From positions 1 through 24,160 of the forward strand of contig JAEZCF010000024.1 in assembly GCA_023430045.1 (NCBI GenBank): a DNA stretch of 24,160 bases, written 5' to 3'. This document shows positions 15,462-22,007 of this stretch, piece by piece. The first letter of the stretch is position 1; each line of letters begins with the position of its first letter. The position numbers and the translations under genes are program-made. Source of the DNA: Pseudomonadota bacterium (GTDB lineage: Bacteria > Pseudomonadota > Gammaproteobacteria > Xanthomonadales > Xanthomonadaceae). The notes under the pieces were generated by a model. It saw only the letters and a program-made list of their open reading frames with translations, made no database searches and was not told the DNA's origin.

Positions 15462-15944
15462 TCAATCGCGGAAGTTGTCGAACTGCAGCGGCAGCTCGAA
15501 ATCGCTCTTCTTCAGCAGTGCGATGGCATCCTGCAGGTCGTCGCGTTTCTTTCCGGTCACCCGCAGCTTGTCGCCGTTGATCTGGCTGTCTACCTTCAGC
15601 TTGCCTTCCTTCAGCTTCGCTGCGATCTGCTTGGCGATCTTCTGCTCGATGCCCTGCTTGACGGTGATCTTCTGCCGCGCGCCCGCCAGATTGGTTTCCA
15701 CTTCACCGAATTCCAGGCTTTTCGCATCGATGTTCCGGGCCGCCATCCGCATCCGCAGGATGTCGGTCATCTGCTTCAGCTGGAAATCGCTTGGCGCGGA
15801 CTGCGAGATGACATCGCCTTCCAGTTCGAACTTCGCCTCCACGCCCTTGAAATCGAAGCGGGTGGTGAGCTCGCGGTTGGCCTGGTCGACCGCGTTGGTC
15901 AGTTCGTGCTTGTCCACTTCGGAAACAACGTCGAAAGACGGCAT
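15462..15944 (-). CDS. yajQ: YajQ family cyclic di-GMP-binding protein
   Basis: This 160-residue protein begins MPSFDVVSEVDKHELTNAVD and ends SDFELPLQFDNFRD, matching the YajQ family over its whole length, with two ferredoxin-like domains. In Xanthomonas campestris the homologue (XC_3703) binds cyclic di-GMP and acts with a LysR-type regulator on virulence genes; the same role here is inference. AGGAG lies 6-7 bases before the ATG, and a TAGAAT -10 box lies 27 bases upstream. The gene stands alone, followed by a pair of REP hairpins, and diverges from a DMT transporter gene. Confidence 0.96.
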   Translation of the reverse strand: MPSFDVVSEVDKHELTNAVDQANRELTTRFDFKGVEAKFELEGDVISQSAPSDFQLKQMTDILRMRMAARNIDAKSLEFGEVETNLAGARQKITVKQGIEQKIAKQIAAKLKEGKLKVDSQINGDKLRVTGKKRDDLQDAIALLKKSDFELPLQFDNFRD

Positions 15945-15971
15945 GGGGGACTCCTGGTTGCAGTTGCATCC

Positions 15972-15977
15972 ATTCTA
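15972..15977 (-). promoter_or_regulatory. Putative -10 box of yajQ
   Basis: On the minus strand the box is TAGAAT, followed by GG, 27 bases before the yajQ start codon. No good -35 box is visible at 17 bases. Its upstream region overlaps the promoter of the divergent DMT gene. Confidence 0.45.
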
Positions 15978-15987
15978 ACCAAGCTGA

Positions 15988-16016
15988 TTGGAAGTGCCCG
16001 TGGTGGGCGTGATAAT
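15988..16016 (+). promoter_or_regulatory. Putative promoter of the DMT gene, implying a leaderless mRNA
   Basis: TTGGAA (15988-15993), 17 bases of spacer and GATAAT (16011-16016) form a plausible sigma-70 promoter. The usual 6-7 bases from the -10 box place the transcription start at about 16022, the A of the start codon. Confidence 0.45.
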
Positions 16017-16021
16017 GGGCA

Positions 16022-16918
16022 ATGAACCTGCAACGCTCCCCTTCCCGCGCCGTGGCCTGGATGGTCGCCGCCGTGGCCTGTTTCTCGCTGATGGATGCGG
16101 GCATGAAACAGCTGTCGACCGGCTATCCCTCGCTGCAGGTCACCTTCCTGCGTGGCGCGGCGTCGTTGCCGTTCGTGCTGGTCTGGGTGCTCGCCAGCGC
16201 CGGTCCCCGCTCATTGATACCGCGACGCTGGGCCCTGCACCTGCTGCGTGGTGTGCTGGGCATGGTGATGATCGGCTGCTTCGTGTTCGCGCTGCGCGAT
16301 CTGCCGCTTTCCACCGCCTACAGCATCTACTTCGTCGCGCCCCTGCTGATCGCCGCGCTATCGGTGCCACTGCTCGGCGAACGCGTCGGCCCGCGCCGCT
16401 GGGTGGCCATCGGCATCGGGCTGCTGGGCGTGGTGGTGGTCCTGCGGCCGGGTGTTGAGGGTTTCATCTCCATTCCCGGCCTGATGGTGCTGGCTGCCGC
16501 AACCGCCTACGCCATTGCCGCCATCACGGTCAGCCTGTTGACCCGCACCGATACCTCGCAGTCCATGGTGGTGTGGTTCCTGGTCATCATGGCCATCGGT
16601 GCCGGCCTGCTGGCGTGGCCGGACTGGGTGCCGCTGCGGTTTGCGGATGCGCCGCTGGTGGCCGGCATGGGCCTGGCCGGTGCGCTGGGACAGATCGCGC
16701 TGACCCGCGCCTTCCAACTGGGGGAGGCTTCGATGATCGCCCCGCTGGAATACACCGGGCTGGTCTGGGTGATCGGCTGGGACCTGCTGTTCTGGCAGCA
16801 GCTGCCGGACGCGTGGACCTGGGCAGGTGCGGCGATCATCATGGCGTCCGGGCTGTACCTGCTGCACCGCGAACGCGTGAACCGCCAGCAGCCTCCCAAA
16901 CCCCTGGACCACCCTTGA
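16022..16918 (+). CDS. DMT family transporter (two EamA domains)
   Basis: This 298-residue inner-membrane protein has about ten hydrophobic helices in two EamA repeats. The first repeat contains FLRGAASLPFVLVWVLA and LPLSTAYSIYFVAPLLIAALSVPLLGERVG. The second contains ALGQIALTRAFQLGEASMIAPLEYTGLVWVIGWDLLFWQQLP, where the APLEYTG and glutamate motifs are typical. Such proteins export amino acids, nucleobases or other metabolites, and the substrate cannot be told. No ribosome site precedes the ATG, and a -10 box ends 5 bases before it, so the transcript may be leaderless. It diverges from yajQ. An inverted repeat follows the stop. Confidence 0.92.
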   Translation: MNLQRSPSRAVAWMVAAVACFSLMDAGMKQLSTGYPSLQVTFLRGAASLPFVLVWVLASAGPRSLIPRRWALHLLRGVLGMVMIGCFVFALRDLPLSTAYSIYFVAPLLIAALSVPLLGERVGPRRWVAIGIGLLGVVVVLRPGVEGFISIPGLMVLAAATAYAIAAITVSLLTRTDTSQSMVVWFLVIMAIGAGLLAWPDWVPLRFADAPLVAGMGLAGALGQIALTRAFQLGEASMIAPLEYTGLVWVIGWDLLFWQQLPDAWTWAGAAIIMASGLYLLHRERVNRQQPPKPLDHP

Positions 16919-16922
16919 AACA

Positions 16923-16973
16923 AAGGGGGACGGAGGTGGTTAATCTGAAATAACGTCCTCCGTCCCCACTTCC
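16923..16973. repeat. GGGGACGGAGG inverted-repeat element, copy C
   Basis: This 51-bp palindrome begins 5 bases after the DMT stop. GGGGACGGAGG in the left arm matches CCTCCGTCCCC in the right arm exactly. The arms continue into GTTA/TAAC around a short AT-rich loop, and the element ends in CTTCC like copy A. It lies between two genes of the same direction and may insulate metN from the DMT transcript. Confidence 0.85.
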
Positions 16974-17030
16974 TTATTGCCAAAGGGAATATCATTGTGG
17001 GTTGTTGCGCCGGCGTATCGACGCAGGCGC

Positions 17031-17039
17031 TGTTAGGCT
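17031..17039 (+). promoter_or_regulatory. Putative extended -10 promoter of metNI
   Basis: TGTTAGGCT fits the extended -10 pattern TG-N-TAnnnT. It would start transcription near 17046, about 35 bases before the metN GTG. No clear -35 box is present and no SAM riboswitch structure is evident in the short leader. Confidence 0.35.
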
Positions 17040-17080
17040 TCACGCCCCCTCCCTGTCGACCCTCCGCCGAGCCGCCTTCC

Positions 17081-18088
17081 GTGATCCAGTTCGAGCGCCT
17101 GCACAAATCCTATGCCGTTGCCGGTCGTGCCGTAAGCGCGCTGCAGCCGTTGGACCTGACGATCGAAGCCGGCGAGGTATTCGGCATCATCGGTCATTCC
17201 GGCGCCGGCAAGTCCACGCTCATCCGCATGATCAACCGCCTGGAAGAGCCCAGTGGCGGCCGCCTGTTGATCGGCGGGGAAGACGTGACCGCGCTGGATG
17301 CCGATGGCCTGCGTACGCTGCGCCGTCGTATCGGCATGATATTCCAGCATTTCAACCTGCTGTCCTCGCGGACGGTTGCGGCCAACGTGGCATTCCCGCT
17401 GGAACTGGCCGGCACCCCGCGCGCGCAGATCGACGCGCGGGTGGCCGAACTGCTGGCAACGGTAGGTCTGCAGGCGCATGCGGACAAGTATTCGGCACAG
17501 CTGTCCGGCGGCCAGAAACAGCGGGTGGGCATCGCGCGCGCGCTGGCCACCCGCCCGCAGATCCTGCTGTGCGATGAGGCCACCAGTGCCCTGGACCCGC
17601 AGACCACGGCATCGGTGCTGGCGCTGCTGGCCAGGATCAATCGCGAGCTTGGACTGACCATCGTGCTGATCACCCATGAAATGGATGTCATCCGTCGCGT
17701 CTGCGATCGCGTGGCCGTGCTTGACGCGGGCCATCTGGTGGAAACCGGCCCGGTCACCGATGTGTTTCTGCACCCCCGGCATCCCACCACGCGCCGTTTC
17801 GTCAGCGAATCCGAACATGTGGACGAAGGCGAACTGCATCGCGATTTCGACGCGGTGGCCGGACGCATCGTGCGCCTGACCTTCCTGGGCCGTGACACCT
17901 ACGAGCCCTTGCTGGGACGTATCGCGCGCCAGACCGGGGTGGACTACAACATCCTGTCCGGACGTATCGACCGGATCAAGGACACACCCTATGGCCAGCT
18001 GATCGTATCGCTGGTGGGGGGAGATCAATCCGCCGCGCAGGCCGAGTTCGTCGCCGCGGGCGTGCATGTGGAGGAGCTGCGTCGATGA
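17081..18088 (+). CDS. metN: Methionine ABC transporter ATP-binding protein
   Basis: This 335-residue ATPase energises methionine import. Walker A is GHSGAGKS (residues 38-45), the Q-loop region is IGMIFQHFNLLSSRTV, the signature is LSGGQKQR (141-148), and Walker B is ILLCDEATSALDP with Asp165 and Glu166. LITHEMDVIRRVCDRVAV holds the H-loop. The phrases QHFNLLSSRTV and THEMDV are diagnostic for MetN. Residues of about 245-335 form the NIL domain that binds methionine and shuts the transporter when the cell is replete. The GTG at 17081 starts the conserved VIQFERLHKSY; an in-frame GTG at 16997 lies upstream of the predicted promoter and is rejected. The stop overlaps metI as ATGA. Confidence 0.96.
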   Translation: MIQFERLHKSYAVAGRAVSALQPLDLTIEAGEVFGIIGHSGAGKSTLIRMINRLEEPSGGRLLIGGEDVTALDADGLRTLRRRIGMIFQHFNLLSSRTVAANVAFPLELAGTPRAQIDARVAELLATVGLQAHADKYSAQLSGGQKQRVGIARALATRPQILLCDEATSALDPQTTASVLALLARINRELGLTIVLITHEMDVIRRVCDRVAVLDAGHLVETGPVTDVFLHPRHPTTRRFVSESEHVDEGELHRDFDAVAGRIVRLTFLGRDTYEPLLGRIARQTGVDYNILSGRIDRIKDTPYGQLIVSLVGGDQSAAQAEFVAAGVHVEELRR

Positions 18089-18774
18089 TCATGGCTACGG
18101 CCGGCGGTTTCTTCCGCCATCTGGATGCGGGCAAGTGGGCGGATATCGGCCAGGCCACCATCGATACCCTGCTGATGCTGGCCGGTTCATTGCCGCTGAC
18201 ACTGGCCATCGGCCTGCCACTGGGCGTGCTGCTATACCTGTTCGGTTCGCCGCAGATGCGGCGCCGGCCTGTGCTGTACGGCGGCCTGGCGTTGCTGGTG
18301 AACCTGCTCCGGTCGGTGCCATTCATCATCCTGATGATCGTGCTGATTCCGGTGACGCTGGCGATGATGGGCACCTCGCTGGGTGTACGCGGGGCGATCG
18401 TGCCGCTGGTGATTGGCGCGGCGCCATTCTATGCGCGTCTGGTGGAAACGGCACTGCGCGAGGTGGACCGTGGGGTGATCGAGGCCAGCCAGGCGATGGG
18501 TGCCACCACATGGCAACTGGTCACGCGCGTGTTGCTGCCAGAAGCGCGTCCGGGCCTGATCGCCGGTGCGACCGTGACCACCGTAGCGCTGATCGGCTTT
18601 ACCGCGATGGGAGGTGCGATCGGCTCTGGCGGACTGGGCGATCTGGCTTTCCGCGATGGCTACCAGCGCTCGCATACCGATGTGGCGCTGGTCACCGTGG
18701 TGCTGCTGTTGATACTGGTGCAGCTGCTGCAGATGCTGGGCGACCGGCTGGTCGCCCGTTACACCCGCAGGTAA
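18085..18774 (+). CDS. metI: Methionine ABC transporter permease
   Basis: This 229-residue inner-membrane permease has five predicted helices. The coupling-helix EAA motif is EASQAMGATTWQLVTRVLLPEARPGLIAG, and the C-terminal helix is followed by DRLVARYTRR. FRDGYQRSHTDV near the end is typical of MetI. The ATG at 18085 overlaps the metN stop by four bases; a second ATG lies two codons later. No substrate-binding metQ follows: the next gene is convergent and unrelated, so the binding protein must be encoded elsewhere. Confidence 0.95.
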   Translation: MIMATAGGFFRHLDAGKWADIGQATIDTLLMLAGSLPLTLAIGLPLGVLLYLFGSPQMRRRPVLYGGLALLVNLLRSVPFIILMIVLIPVTLAMMGTSLGVRGAIVPLVIGAAPFYARLVETALREVDRGVIEASQAMGATTWQLVTRVLLPEARPGLIAGATVTTVALIGFTAMGGAIGSGGLGDLAFRDGYQRSHTDVALVTVVLLLILVQLLQMLGDRLVARYTRR

Positions 18775-18803
18775 AACCTTTCTGTCCAAGACATGTGGTC
18801 TGC

Positions 18804-20711
18804 TCAGCGGACCAGTGCCTGGCGCAGCACGATCACTTCCCAGCGTTCGCCGTTCAGCGCCGGACCGAGCTTGCGCACTTCGTCCGATATCGGCTGACTC
18901 GGGCCCACATTGCCCAGCTTGGGAACGAAATCGTTGCTGCGAGGCTTGCCGGGATAGCTGGACCACGGATCAAGCAGGGCATGGAAGGGGTTGATGGGGA
19001 TGGGCTGGTATTTCGGCTTGCCCGCTGTACGCACACCGAGGAAGTTGCCGCTGTCCACAAATAGTCGCCATTCCGGATAGCCATCACCATGGCGGGAATG
19101 AAGCCGATCCGCCTGCCACTCCCATGACTGGCTAAGTCGCAGGTCGCAGGGGAGGGTTACGATCTCGCTTTGTCCACCGGGCGCGGTACCCTCCGTGAGC
19201 AGCTGCATGCAGCGCCGGGAGCTGCGATTGTAGTATCGCTTCTCGGAGTCCAGTTGCCATTGGGCGGCCAGATCGTCTTCCCAGCCGAGCCTGCCGGGGA
19301 CCGGGCACTCCCCTAATCCTACGACGTTGTTGCTCATTTCCCGGAGACGGCCACCATCTCCGGCCTTGGATCGGATGTAGACCGTCGGTACGAGCGTCAG
19401 ATAGGGCGACGTGGCCTTGAAGGTCAGGGACGCGACCGGTTGTGGTCGTGGATCGGGAATTTCCTCGATGCGCGAGCCATCGTAGGAGAGATTGTCGATG
19501 GAGCCACCGGCGTGGACGGTAAGCATGCCGGCGAATTTGCCCGGAACCCGCCATTCCGAATCCCCATGGGCGGTGATCTGTTGCATGGACGGCGTCATCC
19601 GTGCAAGCGTGGGACGGCGGCCGAAATAGACTGGATCGGAGCGGATCACGCCTGCAACAGGTGACTGCCAATAGGTACGGGCGGCATCGGCGGCCGGGCG
19701 ATCGGCGTTTGCGGCAAGTGAATAGTCTGCAACCCGCATCGCGAACTGGCGTTCGTGGGTATATTCGCGCCCGAACTGGAAATTGAACGCAGCTTTTGCG
19801 CCGAAGTTCGGAGATTTCCCGTCCAGTCCCGCGCTGATCTCGCGGCTCAACCCGAATCCATAGCTGGTGGTTGTCGTGTTTTTTTCGCTGATGTCGATGT
19901 TCGTGCTGGACGACGAGGATGGCTTCTGTGTCGCCAGAGTTGGAGAGGTGCCGCTGTTATCCACGGAAGACAGCCGTTGATACCACGTGTATTGCCCAGG
20001 AATGATCAGCTTGCCATCACCCTGCAGTCCATTGTGATGGGGCTTGAGCTGGTGACTGGACTGCGCGTTGACCAGCAGGCGGTCGTGGCTTCTGCCTGAA
20101 TCGCGGACCACGTCCATTTCCACAATTACCGATGCACCGTTGCCGGAACTGGAATACTGGGTCTCGACCGCGCTAATGCGTGGAAGTCCTATTTTCTCGA
20201 CCGATTCCTCCTTTTCAGGGCGCTCTGCCTGGAGGACTGCAGTGCGCTTCATCACGGTCCGTGCCATCTGCGCGCCGACCTGTCCGGCAATGGCGGCATC
20301 GTCGGGAAATTCGGCCAGGGTATGCAGGATCACGGTACCGTCGTTGCGGCGCTGATAGATGGCAAAGGCGGCTGGGGAGACGAATCCGAACAACGATTGC
20401 AGGGAGGCCTGCTGAGCCCGCGCGCGTTCGCCACGCAGGACAGCGATTGGTTTTCCTTCCCACCATGCTGCGATGGCAATTTCGCGTGTGGTCGGGTCCA
20501 GCAATGCGTCGTCGATGAACCAGATCAGTGCATCGCCTGATTGTGCTGGCGCGACCAGATGTGGCGACGAAGCAGTGAGGGGCGCACCCAGCAGACGACC
20601 CAGATCATGCAGTGGAACGATACCGTGGTCGGTTGCACCTGCTGCACTGGCGGCAGGCATACCCAGGGAGATTGCAGCGACAAGCGCCGCTGACAGCGTA
20701 TTCACTCTCAT
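18804..20711 (-). CDS. Putative secreted beta-pore-forming toxin, leukocidin/Vibrio cholerae cytolysin type
   Basis: This 635-residue exported protein has a signal peptide at residues 1-23, cleaved after AAS-A. Residues 24-175 form a small domain ending in a charged linker (ERPEKEESVEKIGLPR), placed like the removable pro-domain of V. cholerae cytolysin (VCC). Residues about 180-455 resemble the cytolysin domain. Ser/Thr-rich TQKPSSSSSTNIDIS leads into the alternating SYGFGLSREISAGLDGK and AKAAFNFQFGREYTHERQF (residues 283-323), like the pre-stem hairpin of leukocidins and VCC. Residues about 483-570 carry RRCMQLL and PCDLRLSQSWEWQ, like the ricin-type trefoil of VCC (NRCIQV and QRWEWR). There is no beta-prism, and the trefoil is short. 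Cysteines are at 469, 501 and 522. The match is from memory of family motifs, so the toxin role is inferred. An alternative is a non-toxic leukocidin-fold secreted protein. Confidence 0.72.
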   Translation of the reverse strand: MRVNTLSAALVAAISLGMPAASAAGATDHGIVPLHDLGRLLGAPLTASSPHLVAPAQSGDALIWFIDDALLDPTTREIAIAAWWEGKPIAVLRGERARAQQASLQSLFGFVSPAAFAIYQRRNDGTVILHTLAEFPDDAAIAGQVGAQMARTVMKRTAVLQAERPEKEESVEKIGLPRISAVETQYSSSGNGASVIVEMDVVRDSGRSHDRLLVNAQSSHQLKPHHNGLQGDGKLIIPGQYTWYQRLSSVDNSGTSPTLATQKPSSSSSTNIDISEKNTTTTSYGFGLSREISAGLDGKSPNFGAKAAFNFQFGREYTHERQFAMRVADYSLAANADRPAADAARTYWQSPVAGVIRSDPVYFGRRPTLARMTPSMQQITAHGDSEWRVPGKFAGMLTVHAGGSIDNLSYDGSRIEEIPDPRPQPVASLTFKATSPYLTLVPTVYIRSKAGDGGRLREMSNNVVGLGECPVPGRLGWEDDLAAQWQLDSEKRYYNRSSRRCMQLLTEGTAPGGQSEIVTLPCDLRLSQSWEWQADRLHSRHGDGYPEWRLFVDSGNFLGVRTAGKPKYQPIPINPFHALLDPWSSYPGKPRSNDFVPKLGNVGPSQPISDEVRKLGPALNGERWEVIVLRQALVR

Positions 20712-20824
20712 GGCGGTTTCCAGGATGGCGGTATACGGAGGTATTTCCGTGGAGCCATGCTGGTCAAGACCGCTATCAAAAAAGCAGATGTTGGTCGCGC
20801 TCTTTAGTCAATCAATGGCGAAAC

Positions 20825-20840
20825 AAGTCTTGAGAGACTT
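20825..20840 (-). terminator. Possible terminator hairpin after the lipocalin gene
   Basis: AAGTCT and AGACTT form a perfect 6-bp stem with a 4-base loop, 13 bases after the lipocalin stop. On the minus strand GTTT follows. The short stem and weak T-tract make this tentative. Confidence 0.35.
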
Positions 20841-20853
20841 CTGGAACGCCCCC

Positions 20854-21462
20854 TCAGCGCTTGTTCGGCACTTCAAAGCCCAGTCGGTCCACCTGGTCGC
20901 GACGCTGCGGTACGCGCTTGAGCTTGTCGGTATTCACCCCGTATTCGTCGCGCAGCCGTTCGGCCAACTGCTTGTACAGGCCGTTGTCCATGTCCGGCTG
21001 GCGGGCGAAGATCCAGGCCATCTCGCGGCCGGGATAGCCGATAAGCGCCCACGAATAATCCGGCGCGACTTCCAGTACGCGGGAGTTGGTCGGAACGATG
21101 CGATAGAACCAGGTCCGCCAGTCGTGGTTGCCGCTGTCCTCATCAACGCTGGCCCGCGCCTTGATTTCCTCCACCGGTTCATCGAAACCATCGCGGTATC
21201 GATACACGATGCCGACTTTCTGTGCGTCGCGCAGGGTGTATTCGTTGACGCTGGCGACATGCCCGCGCTCGATGAAATTCGGCACTCGGCCGATGACATA
21301 CCAGGTGCCCATGAAGCGTTGCAGGTTGACCGGTGCGTCTGGATCGCCGCGGTCGGCCGTCGCTCCGGATGCGGAAGAGGCGGCAGGCTCCACTGCAGCC
21401 AGCGCAGGGCCCGCCAGCAGCGCGGACAGCAGGATGGCGCAGAACGGTCGGATCGAAAGCAT
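20854..21462 (-). CDS. Exported lipocalin family protein (Blc-like)
   Basis: This 202-residue protein begins MLSIRPFCAILLSALLAGPALA, a clear Sec signal peptide cleaved after ALA at about residue 22. A low-complexity Ala/Ser linker follows, and the lipocalin domain starts with NLQRFMGTWYVIGRVPNFIERG, containing the fold's GxWY motif at residues 52-55. Later strands include VGIVYRYRDGFDEP, WRTWFYRIVPTNSRVLEV and YSWALIGYPGREMAWIFARQP, typical of bacterial Blc proteins, and the C-terminus has LRDEYGVNTDKLKRVPQ. It should bind fatty acids or lysophospholipids in the envelope. There is no lipobox cysteine at the cleavage site, so unlike E. coli Blc it should be soluble and periplasmic or secreted. 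An in-frame ATG at 21498 would bury the signal peptide and is rejected. Confidence 0.92.
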   Translation of the reverse strand: MLSIRPFCAILLSALLAGPALAAVEPAASSASGATADRGDPDAPVNLQRFMGTWYVIGRVPNFIERGHVASVNEYTLRDAQKVGIVYRYRDGFDEPVEEIKARASVDEDSGNHDWRTWFYRIVPTNSRVLEVAPDYSWALIGYPGREMAWIFARQPDMDNGLYKQLAERLRDEYGVNTDKLKRVPQRRDQVDRLGFEVPNKR

Positions 21463-21623
21463 GGTGCAGCGGGCTCCAGGATGGACGTGCCACAGCATGG
21501 TCGAACGCGCGCGAGGGATTCGTCAATGGCTGCGCGGACCAATCGCAGGCCTCAGTCGCAGTCTGTGAGAAGCACGACCGGCACAGTACGTCCACCGTCC
21601 CTCGTTGCTTCCGGAGAATTGCC

Positions 21624-21938
21624 ATGACCCGTCCGTCGCGCGCCGCCGTTCCCGCTGATCGCCATGTCCCCGATCCCCGCGTGCTGCGTTGGGTCCGCCA
21701 TCTGGGGCTGGTCGGGCTGGCGCTGGTGATGGTCTGGCCCGCCGCGCGGGGCAGCAGCGCATGGTTCGGCTGGATGCCGCTGTGGCTGGTGGGCATGCCG
21801 CTGGCGGCCTGGTGGGCGCTGCTGCGCTTCCCGTTGCCGCGCTGGCAGCGACGCCGGGTGCAGGCCCGCCGCCGCGCCCACCGCGGGGCGAAGCTCCGGG
21901 CAGCGCTGGTGGCGATGTCCCTGCAGCGGTCGGCCTGA
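21624..21938 (+). CDS. Small membrane protein of unknown function
   Basis: This 104-residue protein begins MTRPSRAAVPADRHVPDPRV. Two hydrophobic helices lie at about residues 28-45 (HLGLVGLALVMVWPAA) and 50-70 (GWMPLWLVGMPLAAWWALL), joined by a short loop. An arginine-rich tail (RWQRRRVQARRRAHRGAKLR) is probably cytoplasmic. GGAG lies 7 bases before the ATG, which supports a real gene. I do not recognise a named family. It diverges from the lipocalin gene and precedes the prolyl oligopeptidase gene by 69 bases. Confidence 0.7.
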   Translation: MTRPSRAAVPADRHVPDPRVLRWVRHLGLVGLALVMVWPAARGSSAWFGWMPLWLVGMPLAAWWALLRFPLPRWQRRRVQARRRAHRGAKLRAALVAMSLQRSA

Positions 21939-21969
21939 CCTTCGACACGGGGGCGGGCGGCGTACGGTG

Positions 21970-21978
21970 TGCTAGCGT
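21970..21978 (+). promoter_or_regulatory. Putative extended -10 promoter of the prolyl oligopeptidase gene
   Basis: TGCTAGCGT fits TG-N-TAnnnT and would start transcription near 21985, about 23 bases before the ATG. No -35 box is evident, as is common for extended -10 promoters. Confidence 0.35.
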
Positions 21979-22007
21979 TCGGCAGCTTATGACTGCCAGG
22001 AACCGCA

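Noticed and set aside
17000..17080. SAM-type riboswitch before metN
   Set aside because: The leader from the likely start near 17046 is only about 35 bases, and no conserved riboswitch structure or terminator hairpin can be drawn in the interval.
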